From Victivallales bacterium (GTDB taxonomy: Bacteria > Verrucomicrobiota > Lentisphaeria > Victivallales > Victivallaceae), in the NCBI GenBank assembly GCA_030634125.1, contig DAOWBJ010000018.1, positions 1 through 12,062 on the forward strand: 12,062 nt of DNA. Reading direction: 5' to 3'. The stretch's first letter is position 1. The number at the start of each line of letters is the position of its first letter. Position numbers and translations under genes: made by a program. Shown one piece after another: positions 1-6,887 of this stretch. The notes under the pieces were generated by a model, which saw only the letters and a program-made list of their open reading frames with translations, searched no databases and was not told where the DNA came from.

Positions 1-62
1 ATATTTTTCAATCAATAATTTAAAAAGAGCATACTTGAATATTTCCGTGTCCAACCTTATTA

Positions 63-1163
63 TTATACTGAAAAAATATCAATCACATATTCATCTTGCG
101 GTACACACTTCTTCGTTTTGGTTTTAGGTTTCGATTGAAAATTATCTTCTCGTATTTCTAAATTTGCTAAGAGCTCATTCTCCATCGAACAAGAACTATC
201 CTCATTATGTGAGCGGGCATCTTCTGGAGTTTCTTCAAAAAATGCTAAAATTTCGTCCAATAACGGAAAAGAAATGGCATTAATGGGAATAAATTCATTT
301 GCTTTTGTATTATCGTCAACATAGTGTTGAGATATTTTATTATAGTTACACCAGAAGCCCTTAGACCAACCACTCGTGTTAATTTTGAACTTTGATCGTA
401 TGCCCGGGTTATCTACTAGTTTATTTGTTCCTTTAGATTCAATATTACTTTGAGATGCTTCTTGTTTGTCAATCGAATAATCTACGCTAGTCTTTACACT
501 ATGATCCGGCTTACTCTCATTCATCAAGGAATGGTCTTTTAAGCACTCTCTCGTGTTAGTTGTAGACTTTAGCCAACCCTGATACCCCCTGGATTGCCCG
601 TAACACTTACAACCACTTGTGAGATCCTTCGTGACCACTTTAGCTAAATAAGAAATCCAATTAACAGCATCATTTAAATTATTGAGTTTTCTAGTTACCT
701 TTTTTGTTTTCCTAAAGTTATCACTACCAGGACGACGCGGGAAGAAACCATTAAACTCATAACCAAGTCTCTTGGACATTAATTTATTTAAATGAGTCAT
801 CATACCAAAAGAGTCTTGTTTATATTTTCTATCTACAATTAACGCTATATGGTAATGAGGATATTTCCCATTTCGTTTCCCTCTTTCCCTTACCCATATA
901 AATTCAGATTTAATTTTATTATAATTCATTGTTTTCTTAAAGCTATTTAACACTCCACGAATATATTCATTAGATTTTTTAATAGTTACATCTTTCAATT
1001 GAACAAAAAAATGAATAACACAAAGATTCTGATTGCAAGTATCCCACATGTATTCCAATGAGCTAATTATATTATCTAATATCGCTTTAATACTTCCTTT
1101 AGGCTTTAATTGTATATCATAGCCACGATATGTAAATGAATTAATTATTTCTCGCCTAGCCAT
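63..1163 (-). CDS. YagK/YfjJ (inovirus Gp2)-type protein, putative HUH replication protein
   Basis: This 366-residue protein resembles the YagK/YfjJ C-terminal (inovirus Gp2) family found in filamentous phages and CP4-type islands. Residues about 30-180 form the conserved part: a hydrophobic strand near 48-56, an H103-Y-H105 motif that fits the metal-binding HUH signature, and Y172-L-A-K175, which fits the YxxK catalytic motif of rolling-circle initiators. Such proteins would nick a single strand at an origin; this activity is inferred from motifs only. Residues about 210-366 are a long, polar, Ser/Asn/Lys-rich tail, whereas family members I recall are near 200 residues, so the tail is unusual. 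The start is supported by a GAGG ribosome site five bases upstream. The gene lies furthest inside the element on the minus strand, like the integrase. Confidence 0.7.
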   Translation of the reverse strand: MARREIINSFTYRGYDIQLKPKGSIKAILDNIISSLEYMWDTCNQNLCVIHFFVQLKDVTIKKSNEYIRGVLNSFKKTMNYNKIKSEFIWVRERGKRNGKYPHYHIALIVDRKYKQDSFGMMTHLNKLMSKRLGYEFNGFFPRRPGSDNFRKTKKVTRKLNNLNDAVNWISYLAKVVTKDLTSGCKCYGQSRGYQGWLKSTTNTRECLKDHSLMNESKPDHSVKTSVDYSIDKQEASQSNIESKGTNKLVDNPGIRSKFKINTSGWSKGFWCNYNKISQHYVDDNTKANEFIPINAISFPLLDEILAFFEETPEDARSHNEDSSCSMENELLANLEIREDNFQSKPKTKTKKCVPQDEYVIDIFSV

Positions 1164-1221
1164 TACTACCTCACTTATAATTGATTTATTACTTTATTAT
1201 TCTTTAGATTTATATAGATAT

Positions 1222-1461
1222 TTATATGATTAAATTATTATTATATTTAAACCCATATTTAAATACAACTAATAAAAATTCCCTTTGAAATTTAAACTTG
1301 AGGACAATATAGAGTAAAATGCCCATATAAAGGCTATTAATTTTATCGACAATAGTACACATCTTAAAACAAAGGATCAGTAGAAAATTATAATTAAAAC
1401 AACGGTAGTATATTTTCTTTATTAGCTTATCGAAATTAACAATTGATATTATACCGTTCAT
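1222..1461 (-). CDS. possible small hydrophobic protein
   Basis: A 79-codon reading frame begins one base after the stop of the AlpA-like gene (TGA, A, ATG), a spacing that would allow translational coupling, with AAGG about nine bases upstream of the ATG. The product is rich in Leu, Ile, Phe, Tyr and Lys, with two or three hydrophobic stretches (about 23-37, 43-55 and 62-72) that might cross the membrane. I recognise no family. The DNA is extremely AT-rich, so a chance open frame with this composition is quite possible. If the frame is not real, 1164-1462 is simply an AT-rich gap between the AlpA-like and Gp2-like genes. Confidence 0.25.
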   Translation of the reverse strand: MNGIISIVNFDKLIKKIYYRCFNYNFLLILCFKMCTIVDKINSLYMGILLYIVLKFKFQREFLLVVFKYGFKYNNNLII

Positions 1462-1462
1462 T

Positions 1463-1759
1463 TCATGCCACCTTCATTCGATGGCTCGTGATCCATTTGT
1501 CAAGATCTGCCCGTGCAATTAGGACTTTTCCGGTTTTCGCTTGGTTCATCTTTATTGCGGGAAGATTTCCAGCTTTGATCGCGCGAAAAATTGTCCATCG
1601 AGATATACTCGTATATATCGAGGCTGCCTTTGGAGATAAGTATTTTACTTTGTCATCTTGTTGTGGTTTGGTTAACACACTTACACTTAATCCATAGGGA
1701 CTCAGTAATGCATTAACGGCTTCTGCGATTGCTTTTGGTAACCCTGCTACTTGTTCCAT
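1463..1759 (-). CDS. AlpA/excisionase-like helix-turn-helix DNA-binding protein
   Basis: This 98-residue protein has a MerR/excisionase-type winged helix at about residues 39-93. The segment KYLSPKAASIYTSISRWTIF places the first helices, a basic turn and the phrase KAGNLPAIK follow, and it ends in a short strand plus ADLDKWI, the usual close of the HTH_17/AlpA fold. Such proteins bind near att sites as recombination directionality factors, or switch on the integrase as AlpA does in CP4-57. Residues 1-30 are a predicted helix that is repeated in the degenerate copy upstream. A GGAG ribosome site lies eight bases before the ATG. It sits in the same element and strand as the integrase and may control excision. 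A purely regulatory role cannot be excluded. Confidence 0.8.
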   Translation of the reverse strand: MEQVAGLPKAIAEAVNALLSPYGLSVSVLTKPQQDDKVKYLSPKAASIYTSISRWTIFRAIKAGNLPAIKMNQAKTGKVLIARADLDKWITSHRMKVA

Positions 1760-1796
1760 TTTTTTGCTCCATGTTACAGTTTTGCTTGTCTAGGAA

Positions 1797-1802
1797 ATTA
1801 TA
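1797..1802 (-). promoter_or_regulatory. possible -10 box for the AlpA-like gene
   Basis: A perfect TATAAT on the minus strand lies about 37 bases upstream of the AlpA-like start codon. No good TTGACA-like -35 is found at the right distance, so this would be an extended or activated promoter, or chance in AT-rich DNA. The hexamer is flanked by GGAA and TTCC, forming a small symmetrical site that could be an operator. Confidence 0.3.
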
Positions 1803-1880
1803 TTCCTTTGAAAGTATTTATACATTTAAAAGATTTTTTTGAAAAATGTTGTGATTTCGCAAATTATCCCCCATTGATTG

Positions 1881-1979
1881 TCATGTGAAATTGTCAAATA
1901 GAGATACGGTTAGTCCATAAGGACTCGGTAATGCATTGACGGCTGTTGCGATCGATTCTGGTAACTTTGTTTGTTGCAT
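1881..1979 (-). pseudogene. truncated tandem copy of the AlpA-like gene
   Basis: A 32-codon frame starts with a strong AAGGAG ribosome site and ATG. Its first 26 residues (MQQTKLPESIATAVNALPSP and then YGLTVS) match the beginning of the neighbouring AlpA-like protein, including the shared AVNAL and SPYGL words. Similarity stops at about codon 26, a TGA stop follows six codons later, and the helix-turn-helix part is absent. It is therefore a diverged remnant of a tandem duplication, or a short peptide kept for its own sake. The leader and ribosome site are also duplicated. The remnant lies just outside the left inverted repeat of the ISAzo13-type element. Confidence 0.7.
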
Positions 1980-2050
1980 TTTTTAGCTCCTTGTTATGAG
2001 TTACGTTTTATCACAGAAATTGCCTTTTGTTACTATTATTTATTCACTTC

Positions 2051-2081
2051 AGAACTTAGAAAAAATAAAATGAACATATTT
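2051..2081 (+). repeat. left inverted repeat of the ISAzo13-type element
   Basis: The repeat begins AGAACTTAGAAAAAATAAAA and pairs with 3228-3258. Mismatches fall at positions 6, 12, 20, 21, 23, 28 and 29 of the repeat. It ends about 35 bases before the probable ATG of the transposase. Confidence 0.6.
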
Positions 2082-2115
2082 GCATTTTTTAATTTGGTCA
2101 TGTATTGTTATTTTT

Positions 2116-3222
2116 ATGGAAATATCAGAACGCGATCTAAAGAAAAAATATGATGCGCTTAGCATTCATTTTAATAAAAGAAGCCTACGCCTCTGTGCAG
2201 CTTCAGATGCTCGTTTACTTGGTAGTGGTAGCATTAAAATTTTAACAAAAATATTGAATATCTCGCGTTCAACTATCTATCTTTACATGAAAGATCTCGA
2301 TCAGCCTTTCAATCGCCAACCTAGAACTGGACGTAAATCACTAATAGAAAGCAATCCAAAAATTTTGTGCCAATTAGAAGCATTACTATGTGGAAAATCT
2401 GATGATCCTTTGTGCTGGACAAGCAAAAGTACAACAAATCTTGCAGAAGAACTTCAAGAGAAAGGAATCTTCATTTCACAACACTCTGTTTGGAAACTTC
2501 TTAACGAACAAAATTACAGTATACAATCCAATAGAAAGTCTAATGGAAAAGCATTTCATTCTGATAGGGATGATCAATTCAAGTTTATTTCTAGCTCTAT
2601 TGCAAAAGCATTTAATAGCAGAGATCCTGTCATTTATATCGACACAAAGAAAAAATATATTTCCTGCAACGCCAGCTCCTGTAATTGTGATAATAAAGGT
2701 TTAATAGGATCTGCACCAGGGGTTGGAGCAAATGGGGATTGGACAAGTACTGGAATATTTCGTGACACAGCAGAATTTGTTGTTGAGTCCATAAGACACT
2801 GGTGGTATTCTACCGGAATGAATATATTTTCTGGGGCAAAAAAATTAATCATAATTGCTGATTGCGGGAACAGTAATGAAAGTAAAGTTAAGTTATGGAA
2901 AACAAAACTTTATAATTTAGCGATTGAACTTGACCTAACTATAAAGGTTCGGCATTTTCCTCCAGCAATAATAAGATGGAATAAAATTGAGCATCAGATG
3001 TTTTCTCAAATAACGGAGAGCAAAATTAAAGGGACATCATTCGCACGACAAGTCGTGATAAACCTTATTGGAAACCCTAAAGCAACAGATTTTATGGGTC
3101 ATGCCAGTCTAGATAGAAGTTGGCATCAAATGAATAACAATGGTTCTGATCAACAGCATAAAAATATTAACATAACCAAAGATAAATTTCACGGGGAATG
3201 GAACTATGAAACCTTTTTTTAA
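2116..3222 (+). CDS. ISAzo13-family transposase
   Basis: The protein is 368 residues from the ATG at 2116; an upstream TTG at 2080 would add 12 hydrophobic residues without support, so the ATG is preferred although no clear ribosome site precedes either. It matches the Rhodopirellula-type DDE transposase family: RTGRKSL, then WTSKSTTNLAEEL, YIDTKKK, a DTAEFVVESIRHWW block, IIADCGNSNE, HFPPAIIRWNKIEH and the terminal FHGEWNY. The DDE triad would be D176, D249 and E292. An N-terminal helix-turn-helix lies around residues 36-60. The segment between the first aspartate and DTAEF is shorter than I expect for the family and carries four cysteines (SCNASSCNC), which may be an internal deletion or a divergent loop. 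The protein runs to its proper C-terminus, so it may still be active. Confidence 0.88.
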   Translation: MEISERDLKKKYDALSIHFNKRSLRLCAASDARLLGSGSIKILTKILNISRSTIYLYMKDLDQPFNRQPRTGRKSLIESNPKILCQLEALLCGKSDDPLCWTSKSTTNLAEELQEKGIFISQHSVWKLLNEQNYSIQSNRKSNGKAFHSDRDDQFKFISSSIAKAFNSRDPVIYIDTKKKYISCNASSCNCDNKGLIGSAPGVGANGDWTSTGIFRDTAEFVVESIRHWWYSTGMNIFSGAKKLIIIADCGNSNESKVKLWKTKLYNLAIELDLTIKVRHFPPAIIRWNKIEHQMFSQITESKIKGTSFARQVVINLIGNPKATDFMGHASLDRSWHQMNNNGSDQQHKNINITKDKFHGEWNYETFF

Positions 3223-3227
3223 TAAAC

Positions 3228-3258
3228 AAGAATGTCCTATTTATTTATTCTAGGTTCT
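3228..3258 (-). repeat. right inverted repeat of the ISAzo13-type element
   Basis: Read on the minus strand it begins AGAACCTAGAATAAATAAAT, the partner of 2051-2081. It starts five bases after the transposase stop codon, a compact arrangement typical of an IS. Confidence 0.6.
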
Positions 3259-3314
3259 TTTTTAATATTTCAAAATATTTTTAATTCTATTTTTTCTCTG
3301 AATTTTAATGATTA

Positions 3315-3358
3315 ATTGAAAATCTTGATTTATATTCTTCTATTGAAAATTTAGATTT
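3315..3358. repeat. pair of 17-bp direct repeats next to the integrase stop
   Basis: The copies at 3315-3331 (ATTGAAAATCTTGATTT) and 3342-3358 (ATTGAAAATTTAGATTT) agree at 15 of 17 positions with a 27-bp period. They lie between the ISAzo13-type element and the 3' end of the integrase gene. Their role is unknown, and AT-richness makes chance similarity more likely than usual. Confidence 0.4.
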
Positions 3359-3365
3359 TTACTAT

Positions 3366-4697
3366 TTATTTCAACTTTTTGATATAGCTTAATGCTTTAC
3401 TGAGTACATCATCTGGTAACGATTCAATCTGTTGTGCTAATTCCGTACGGAGCATGTTATCGTTGGCTTGTGGTAATTCCTTAACGTCACTTATATCTAA
3501 TCCCATAAAATCAGGCATCTGCATAAGCTTTTCGCGCTTCATGTGGTTATCCGCGTGTTGCTGGTATAATTCAGTCATTTGTGGCGAAACATGCCCGACA
3601 ATGCCTTTAACAACTAAAAACGGTATACTATAAACACCGGCATAATAACAAAAGGTATGCCGTAAGCTGTGAACGTCTTTAATACTTACAGCGCGACTTC
3701 TTCCAGGTACTTTTTTTGTAGTCTTAATTTTAATGGATTCGAGAAAATTTTTAACGCGCCAGCTTATACCACTTGAATTTTTTAAATATATTGCGGCTTG
3801 CTCTGGAAGTACATACTCACTATCATTTACGCGGTCTCTTTGCTCAAGTAGAAAGTTTTGCAATGGCGGTAAAATTGGAATCTGAACAAAACGTCGTGTT
3901 TTTAACATTTTACGTCTAATCAAGCTAGTTTTAAAATTTATCTCTTTCCATTTTAGAGTACAAATATCGCCCTCGCGTAAAGCGGTTGCAATTCCAATTA
4001 CAAATATAGGCTTGACAAAATCGTCTGCTTTCTTAGCTATTAGTTTTAATTCTTTTTCGGTAAACGCTTCCCGGCTTTCTGTTTCGTTGTTTTGTTTCTC
4101 TATACCTGCAAAAGGATTCTCAATTAATCCTGCATCGATATACAGTTTATTGAATACTTCTGAAATAGCCTGATGAAACGCATTACAGCTTCTATTTGAT
4201 AAATTGCCCGGTCTTTGGTAACTGGTAGCTTTGCGCTTTATCTTGTAAGATACTTTTTTATTAAAACGTCCATTCTTACGGATAAACTGTATATATTCCT
4301 CTGCGTGTTTCTTGCGAACGTCTGCTAGTTTTGTTATATCCGGGTAATAATGAGCCATATAGTCGATAAAGTCGCGCCAGTATGACCGCTTAGCATTGAT
4401 AAGCTGTTCGGCGGGTTGTTTTTTCTTAGGTTTTTTTAGGGATAATTCATATGCATCAGTTATTAGTATATCACTACCACCAGTCATATCTTGTCGAAAA
4501 TTCTCAACTAAAGCTTTAACAGTTTTATTTGTAGATAGCTCCTGAACTTTTGCTTTGATATTCTTTTCATAATCCAGAGCTGTTTTCTTTAACGTACAGC
4601 CTTTGCATACTCCCCGATAAGTCTTACCGCTAGACATGAATGCATAATGGTAATCCCTAGTTTCGCCTTTGCTTGTTTTTTGTTTGAAAACTGTCAT
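3366..4697 (-). CDS. tyrosine recombinase (phage-type integrase)
   Basis: The 443-residue protein is a full-length site-specific integrase that would insert and excise the element at the tRNA-Arg attachment site. Residues about 1-55 form an arm-binding domain (YRGVCKGCTLKKTALDYEKN region), 75-200 the SAM-like core-binding domain, and 210-395 the catalytic domain. The catalytic set is visible: R241 in ATALREGD, a lysine near 266, H343-x-x-R346 in HSLRHTF, H369 in VGHVS and the nucleophile Y378 in TELYQQH. A C-terminal extension of about 50 residues follows. The ATG has an AGAGG ribosome site seven bases upstream. The gene starts 114 bp from the tRNA fragment and reads inward. All catalytic residues are present, so it is probably functional. 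Confidence 0.93.
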   Translation of the reverse strand: MTVFKQKTSKGETRDYHYAFMSSGKTYRGVCKGCTLKKTALDYEKNIKAKVQELSTNKTVKALVENFRQDMTGGSDILITDAYELSLKKPKKKQPAEQLINAKRSYWRDFIDYMAHYYPDITKLADVRKKHAEEYIQFIRKNGRFNKKVSYKIKRKATSYQRPGNLSNRSCNAFHQAISEVFNKLYIDAGLIENPFAGIEKQNNETESREAFTEKELKLIAKKADDFVKPIFVIGIATALREGDICTLKWKEINFKTSLIRRKMLKTRRFVQIPILPPLQNFLLEQRDRVNDSEYVLPEQAAIYLKNSSGISWRVKNFLESIKIKTTKKVPGRSRAVSIKDVHSLRHTFCYYAGVYSIPFLVVKGIVGHVSPQMTELYQQHADNHMKREKLMQMPDFMGLDISDVKELPQANDNMLRTELAQQIESLPDDVLSKALSYIKKLK

Positions 4698-4735
4698 TTT
4701 TAAACCTCTTTAATTGTAATTTGCTATTATATGCT

Positions 4736-4763
4736 ATAATACGCTCTAAAAACAATTAGTCAA
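4736..4763 (-). promoter_or_regulatory. predicted sigma-70-type promoter of the integrase
   Basis: On the minus strand TTGACT (4758-4763) and TATTAT (4736-4741) are separated by 16 bases. The -10 lies about 38 bases upstream of the integrase ATG. A second TATA-like stretch, ATATAATAG, lies slightly closer to the gene. Because the promoter is between the att site and int, circularisation of the element would not separate it from the gene. Confidence 0.5.
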
Positions 4764-4772
4764 GAGGTCGCT

Positions 4773-4794
4773 TCACTTATTTTTCACTTATTTT
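4773..4794. repeat. two tandem 11-bp repeats between att and int
   Basis: TCACTTATTTT occurs twice head to tail with no gap. The repeats sit between the integrase promoter and the tRNA fragment, where arm-type integrase or excisionase sites are often found as short direct repeats. The binding role is inference. Confidence 0.55.
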
Positions 4795-4811
4795 ACCTTT
4801 TTTGTGCTTAT

Positions 4812-4865
4812 AGCACTTGACTTCTAATCAAGCTGTCACAGGTTCGAATCCTGTCCGGGGTACCA
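4812..4865 (+). other. 3' fragment of tRNA-Arg(TCT): attachment site of the element
   Basis: The segment contains an anticodon arm (CTTGA, loop CTTCTAA, TCAAG) with anticodon TCT at 4823-4825, variable loop CTGTC, T arm (ACAGG, TTCGAAT, CCTGT), 3' acceptor strand CCGGGGT, discriminator A and encoded CCA. No matching 5' acceptor strand (ACCCCGG) or D arm is found upstream; instead there is AT-rich sequence and a small GTGCT-TAT-AGCAC hairpin at 4804-4816. It is therefore a duplicated 3' end left by integration and not a working tRNA. The crossover probably lies in the anticodon arm or T arm. The intact gene should lie to the left of the window in the same orientation. Confidence 0.85.
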
Positions 4866-4948
4866 TTTTTGACCTTAATTCCAAAAGCGTGTGCTTCTTG
4901 TGGCTGCCATTGTCAAGTCCTGATATCTCCTCAAAAACAGCCTTTAAG

Positions 4949-4967
4949 CTAACCCAACTTCCGCAGG
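4949..4967 (+). repeat. left terminal inverted repeat of IS1634-type element
   Basis: The sequence CTAACCCAACTTCCGCAGG is a perfect partner of 6888-6906. It is followed by an A-rich stretch leading to the transposase ATG at 4990. Confidence 0.9.
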
Positions 4968-4989
4968 TAAAAAAAAGTGAAAAAAATTA

Positions 4990-6828
4990 ATGTACATCCG
5001 GGAAAAGAAAACCAAAACCACTCCGGCGCTGCAACTGGTCAGCGCCCAACGAGACCATAACGGCAAGGTTCGCCAGCAAATTATTTTATCTCTGGGTAAT
5101 GTCCCGATCCCGGATGAATTGCGCAAAACGATTGCTCATGAAGTCGAAAACCGCATGAATGGTTATCAACGTTTGTTGCCGCTGGAACTGGAAGTGGCTA
5201 AGTGGGTGGATTTTATCCTCAAAAAACTCGAATCCACAGGCAAACTCACGCCGATAAAACATCAAGAACAAAAAGTAATGCCTGAAACTATTATCGACGG
5301 AGTCCTGCTTGACCGGCTCAAACATGAAAATACGACTCTATTGGGACCGCTGCTGCCGTTGAAAGCGGCATGGAAATCCCTGGGGATGAGTGAATTTTTA
5401 GATGAACACAAATTCAGCTCTCGGCAAATCAATGCCGTCAAAATCAGCATATACAACCGTTTAATTGAGCCAGTCAGCGAAAACTCACTTTTGTCCTGGG
5501 CGGAAACTACCGCGTTTAACGAGTTGCTCGGAGAGCACATTGAGCTTAGCGGCGAAGACCGTTTTTATCGAGCCAGCGACAAACTTTTAGCCAATCAAGA
5601 CAAGCTCGAAATCCATTTGCGCGAGCGGGAACGGGAATTATTTAACCTAAACCGCACAATTGTGTTGTATGATTTGACAAACAGCTATTTTGAAGGCGAA
5701 GCGTCCGCGAACACCAAAGCGCGTCGCAGTGCCAACAGCAAGGAAAAACGAACTGATCGCCCAATAGTTTCAGTAGGATTGGTACTTGATGGCGAAGGTT
5801 TTGTGTTGAGCCACAAAGTTTTTCCGGGTAACCTTCACGACTGCCGTACGCTGGTGGAAGCCGTCAGAAATTTACAAGGCTTATGCGGCAATGACCAAAA
5901 ACCAATGGTCGTACTTGACGGCGGCATCGCCACCAATAAAAACCTTGCCTACCTGCTTGAAAACGGTTTTGATTACGTGGTCAACGGCAAACGTACTACC
6001 CGGCAACATTTTGCCGCGGACTTTCTGGAACTGGACAAATTCCACCAGGTCGGCGAACGTGTCGGCAAAGCACCGGTAATGGTTCGCCGTCTTGAATCAG
6101 AGCAAGAGCTTACGGTACTATGCCGTAGCGACGAACGCAAAAAGAAAGAAGATGCGATAATCAGCAAAACTGAGGAGAAACTGCTTGCCGGTTTTGAAAA
6201 ATTAAAGAAGCGCATAGACAAAAATGATGGCAAACTTCATCTTAAAAACGGAGCTGAAACCGTCAACCGCAACATCGGTAAACTTTGTGGCAAATACATC
6301 CGTGCCGCCAAATTTTACAACATCACTTATGCTTCTGAGAAGCATCTGCTCACCTGGATACGAAACGACGAAAAATATCTGGCTGATGCTGAACTGCACG
6401 GCTGTTATCATCTGCGCAGCAGCAGAAAAGACCTTTCAGATGACAGTATTTGGCATATTTACATCACCCTGACAAAAGTAGAAAACGCCTTTCGTCTGCT
6501 CAAAAGTGATCTTGGTTTACGTCCATTTTTTCATTATACCGAAGAGCGTTGTGATGGACATATCTGGATTACCATTCTTGCTTATCATCTGTTGCGCTGG
6601 ATAGAATATTCGCTTGAGACAGTTGGCTGCAAACTTTCCTGGCAGAAGGTCAGACGTCTGCTTTCAACTCATTGCTATACCAGCATGGTTATCCCGACAT
6701 CTGATGGCAAAGTACGACATCTCCGCAAAGCGGGTCGCCCCGATGAAAAACAGCGCGCTATTTACAATCATCTGGCGATTGATTGCGCCGCATTACCGAG
6801 CAAGACCACCATTTTCAAAAAGATGTGA
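4990..6828 (+). CDS. IS1634-family DDE transposase
   Basis: A 612-residue transposase of the IS4-like superfamily, usual in length for IS1634. The N-terminus (MYIREKKTKTTPALQLVSA) is typical of this family. The probable catalytic residues are D228 in VLYDLTNSYFEGEA, D310 in VVLDGGIATNKN and E498 in the LTKVENAFRLLKSDLGLRPF block, the family's Y/K-VE-xxFR-xLKS signature. A helical, charged segment rich in Lys and Glu (about 375-415) lies between the second D and the E. HIWITILAYHLLRWIE close to the C-terminus is also typical. The frame is intact, so the enzyme may be active. No convincing ribosome site precedes the ATG; the upstream A-rich leader may suffice. Confidence 0.95.
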   Translation: MYIREKKTKTTPALQLVSAQRDHNGKVRQQIILSLGNVPIPDELRKTIAHEVENRMNGYQRLLPLELEVAKWVDFILKKLESTGKLTPIKHQEQKVMPETIIDGVLLDRLKHENTTLLGPLLPLKAAWKSLGMSEFLDEHKFSSRQINAVKISIYNRLIEPVSENSLLSWAETTAFNELLGEHIELSGEDRFYRASDKLLANQDKLEIHLRERERELFNLNRTIVLYDLTNSYFEGEASANTKARRSANSKEKRTDRPIVSVGLVLDGEGFVLSHKVFPGNLHDCRTLVEAVRNLQGLCGNDQKPMVVLDGGIATNKNLAYLLENGFDYVVNGKRTTRQHFAADFLELDKFHQVGERVGKAPVMVRRLESEQELTVLCRSDERKKKEDAIISKTEEKLLAGFEKLKKRIDKNDGKLHLKNGAETVNRNIGKLCGKYIRAAKFYNITYASEKHLLTWIRNDEKYLADAELHGCYHLRSSRKDLSDDSIWHIYITLTKVENAFRLLKSDLGLRPFFHYTEERCDGHIWITILAYHLLRWIEYSLETVGCKLSWQKVRRLLSTHCYTSMVIPTSDGKVRHLRKAGRPDEKQRAIYNHLAIDCAALPSKTTIFKKM

Positions 6829-6887
6829 ACACGACGTTGTGCCAGCTTTTTAGTTAAGTCGTTGATAGTCAACATGCCTTTTTCTTG

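Larger units (their letters stand above)
2051..3258 (+). mobile_element. ISAzo13-type insertion sequence
   Basis: The element contains one transposase gene on the plus strand, bounded by imperfect inverted repeats at 2051-2081 and 3228-3258 that agree at 24 of 31 positions when one is reverse-complemented. The length of about 1.2 kb fits a single-gene IS. No clear short target duplication is seen on the two flanks (CACTTC on the left, TTTTTT on the right), so the exact ends may be off by a base or the duplication has decayed. It inserted in the AT-rich element between the excisionase region and the integrase. Confidence 0.7.
1..4865. mobile_element. right-hand part of an integrative element in tRNA-Arg
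   Basis: The region holds a tyrosine recombinase next to a truncated tRNA 3' end, an AlpA/excisionase-like protein and a YagK/YfjJ-type protein, the usual minimal content of P4-like or satellite-like islands. Its base composition is clearly more AT-rich than the mre operon to the right. The right boundary is set by the tRNA-Arg fragment ending with CCA at 4865. The left boundary and the intact tRNA are outside the window, so the total size is unknown. No structural, packaging or conjugation genes are visible here. It carries at least one later insertion, the ISAzo13-type element. The identification as an integrated element is inference from gene content and the att-like tRNA fragment. Confidence 0.75.

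Noticed and set aside
1443..1697. 84-residue plus-strand open frame
   Set aside because: It is the shadow of the AlpA-like gene on the opposite strand, whose helix-turn-helix is convincing.
2080..2115. Upstream TTG start for the ISAzo13-type transposase
   Set aside because: It would add a hydrophobic dozen residues, lies within the left inverted repeat and has no ribosome site; the ATG at 2116 starts the protein at a position that fits the family.
4812..4865. A working tRNA-Arg gene
   Set aside because: The 5' acceptor strand and D arm are missing upstream, so only the 3' part is present.
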